Assembly: GCA_025965815.1 (NCBI GenBank)
Contig: JAOPWF010000059.1
Span: 1-7,038, forward strand
Length of the DNA: 7,038 nucleotides
DNA from: Mycobacterium sp.
GTDB lineage: Bacteria > Actinomycetota > Actinomycetes > Mycobacteriales > Mycobacteriaceae
Reading direction: 5' to 3'
Made by a program: the position numbers and the translations under genes. The notes beneath the pieces are model-generated. The model made no database searches and was not told the DNA's origin. It was given only the letters and a program-made list of their open reading frames with translations. Below are positions 6,201 to 7,038 of this stretch, piece after piece. Within the stretch, counting starts at the first letter, position 1, and each line of letters starts with the position of its first letter.

Positions 6201-7038
6201 TTGTCTCACGGAGCGCCCGGGCGCGAGCCCCGCAAGGTCATCGGCCTCGACCTCGATGACCACGTCGTCGCCGCACTGCAGGCTGGGCTGCCGCAATTAG
6301 CGGAACTGACCGTCGCCGCTGTCACCGTCGAAGTGCCGAGCTATGCCGGCGCCTTCAGCGGGCGGATGGGGCAGAACATCGAAAACGCTGTCCAGATGGC
6401 ACTCGGAGCGTTCCTGCAGCTGGCTGCTCGGCCAGAAGACTCGGATCCGAACTCGCGGCTCTCGCCCGCGCTCGACGGTGCCTACGAACTGGGGCGCGGT
6501 GAGGCACGTCAGGGGCGATCCATGGACGCGTTGCTATCGGCCTACCGCGTGGGCGCGCGGGCCGCCTGGCGTGAATTGTCGGCCACCGCCGTCGACGGCG
6601 GCGTGCCCGCCGCCACGATCGCCCGGTTCGCTGAATTGGTCTTCGCGTTCATCGACGAGCTTTCTGCCGCAAGCGTTTCCGGGCACGCCGACGAGCTGGC
6701 GACATCGGGTCGAGTCCGGCAGCGCTATCTCGACCGGCTGGGCAGGAGCCTGCTCGCAGGTGAGTCCACCGAGATCCAGCTGGCGCACGCCGAGCGCGCA
6801 TATTGGCGTCCACCAACCACACTGACCGCGGTCTTGCTACCCCTGGCCGCCACGCGCGGCCTGGTTTCCCGATTCAGCCCGTCGACGTTGCAGCTGGGCG
6901 AGGACCTTCCCGGTATCGATCCGTCAGAGTCGGTCGTCGTGTTGCTCGTGCCAGACATGGACGGTCCCAATCGGACTCAGTTGCTTCGGTTGCTGCGGGG
7001 CAGGCGTGCCATCGTGGGCCCGGCACGAGAGTGGACGG
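6201..7038 (+). CDS. PucR-type transcriptional regulator with RsbRD-like N-terminus, 3' end cut by the window
   Basis: The frame is open for 279 codons to the window edge. Residues about 20-165 resemble the RsbRD N-terminal-like helical domain found in many actinobacterial PucR/CdaR regulators; landmarks are SGRMGQNIENAV (53-64), YELGRGEARQGRSMDALLSAYRVG in two parts at 95-118, and FAFIDELSAASVSGH (148-162). Residues about 170-279 look like the start of the central alpha/beta region that precedes the DNA-binding domain. The PucR C-terminal helix-turn-helix is expected past the edge and cannot be confirmed. The start is TTG at 6201, preceded by AAGGGA (6189-6194) at 6 nt; no other start lies upstream in frame, and later candidates would cut into the conserved domain. 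It is divergent from the reductase-desaturase pair and probably controls it and itself; the ligand, perhaps a fatty acid or acyl-CoA, is unknown. Confidence 0.85.
   Translation, partial: MSHGAPGREPRKVIGLDLDDHVVAALQAGLPQLAELTVAAVTVEVPSYAGAFSGRMGQNIENAVQMALGAFLQLAARPEDSDPNSRLSPALDGAYELGRGEARQGRSMDALLSAYRVGARAAWRELSATAVDGGVPAATIARFAELVFAFIDELSAASVSGHADELATSGRVRQRYLDRLGRSLLAGESTEIQLAHAERAYWRPPTTLTAVLLPLAATRGLVSRFSPSTLQLGEDLPGIDPSESVVVLLVPDMDGPNRTQLLRLLRGRRAIVGPAREWT

Noticed and set aside
1..7038. CRISPR array, tRNA, rRNA, insertion sequence or prophage signs
   Set aside because: No regularly spaced repeats, cloverleaf-like segments, transposase or integrase reading frames, or flanking terminal inverted repeats were seen by eye.

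Overview
The window looks like chromosomal DNA from a high-GC actinobacterium, most likely a Mycobacterium or Mycolicibacterium species. This rests on protein resemblance: an MmpL-type RND lipid exporter, an L,D-transpeptidase with two Ig-like domains, a DesA3-like membrane desaturase paired with its Rv3230c-like ferredoxin reductase, and a PucR-type regulator with an RsbRD-like N-terminus. No rRNA, tRNA, CRISPR array, insertion sequence or prophage was recognised. Genes at both window edges are cut by the window.

Layout. 1-1641 (minus) is the N-terminal 547 codons of an MmpL transporter, whose expected start codon reads ACG instead of ATG. 1666-1782 is a divergent intergenic region with a tandem TTCAGC direct repeat of 11-bp period. 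1783-2340 (plus) encodes a one-pass membrane protein with a Pro/Thr/Ser-rich tail. 2341-2541 is a 201-bp gap. 2542-3801 (plus) is the L,D-transpeptidase. It converges on 3826-5013 (minus), the desaturase, with a stem-loop between the two stop codons. 5024-6115 (minus) is the ferredoxin reductase, 10 bp upstream of the desaturase and probably translationally coupled to it. 6116-6200 is a divergent promoter region with a 14-bp direct repeat lying over the best -35/-10 pair. 6201-7038 (plus) is the start of the PucR-type regulator.

How the genes fit together. The right half is a self-contained acyl-lipid desaturation unit. The reductase passes electrons from NAD(P)H through FAD and a 2Fe-2S centre to the di-iron desaturase, and a divergently transcribed regulator is the natural candidate controller. 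The left half concerns the cell envelope: lipid export, a surface-exposed tail protein and 3-3 peptidoglycan cross-linking. Nothing here amounts to a clearly new system. The points most worth a second look are the ACG start of the transporter, the two phased direct repeats in the divergent promoters, and the unassigned Pro/Thr-tail protein next to the transpeptidase.
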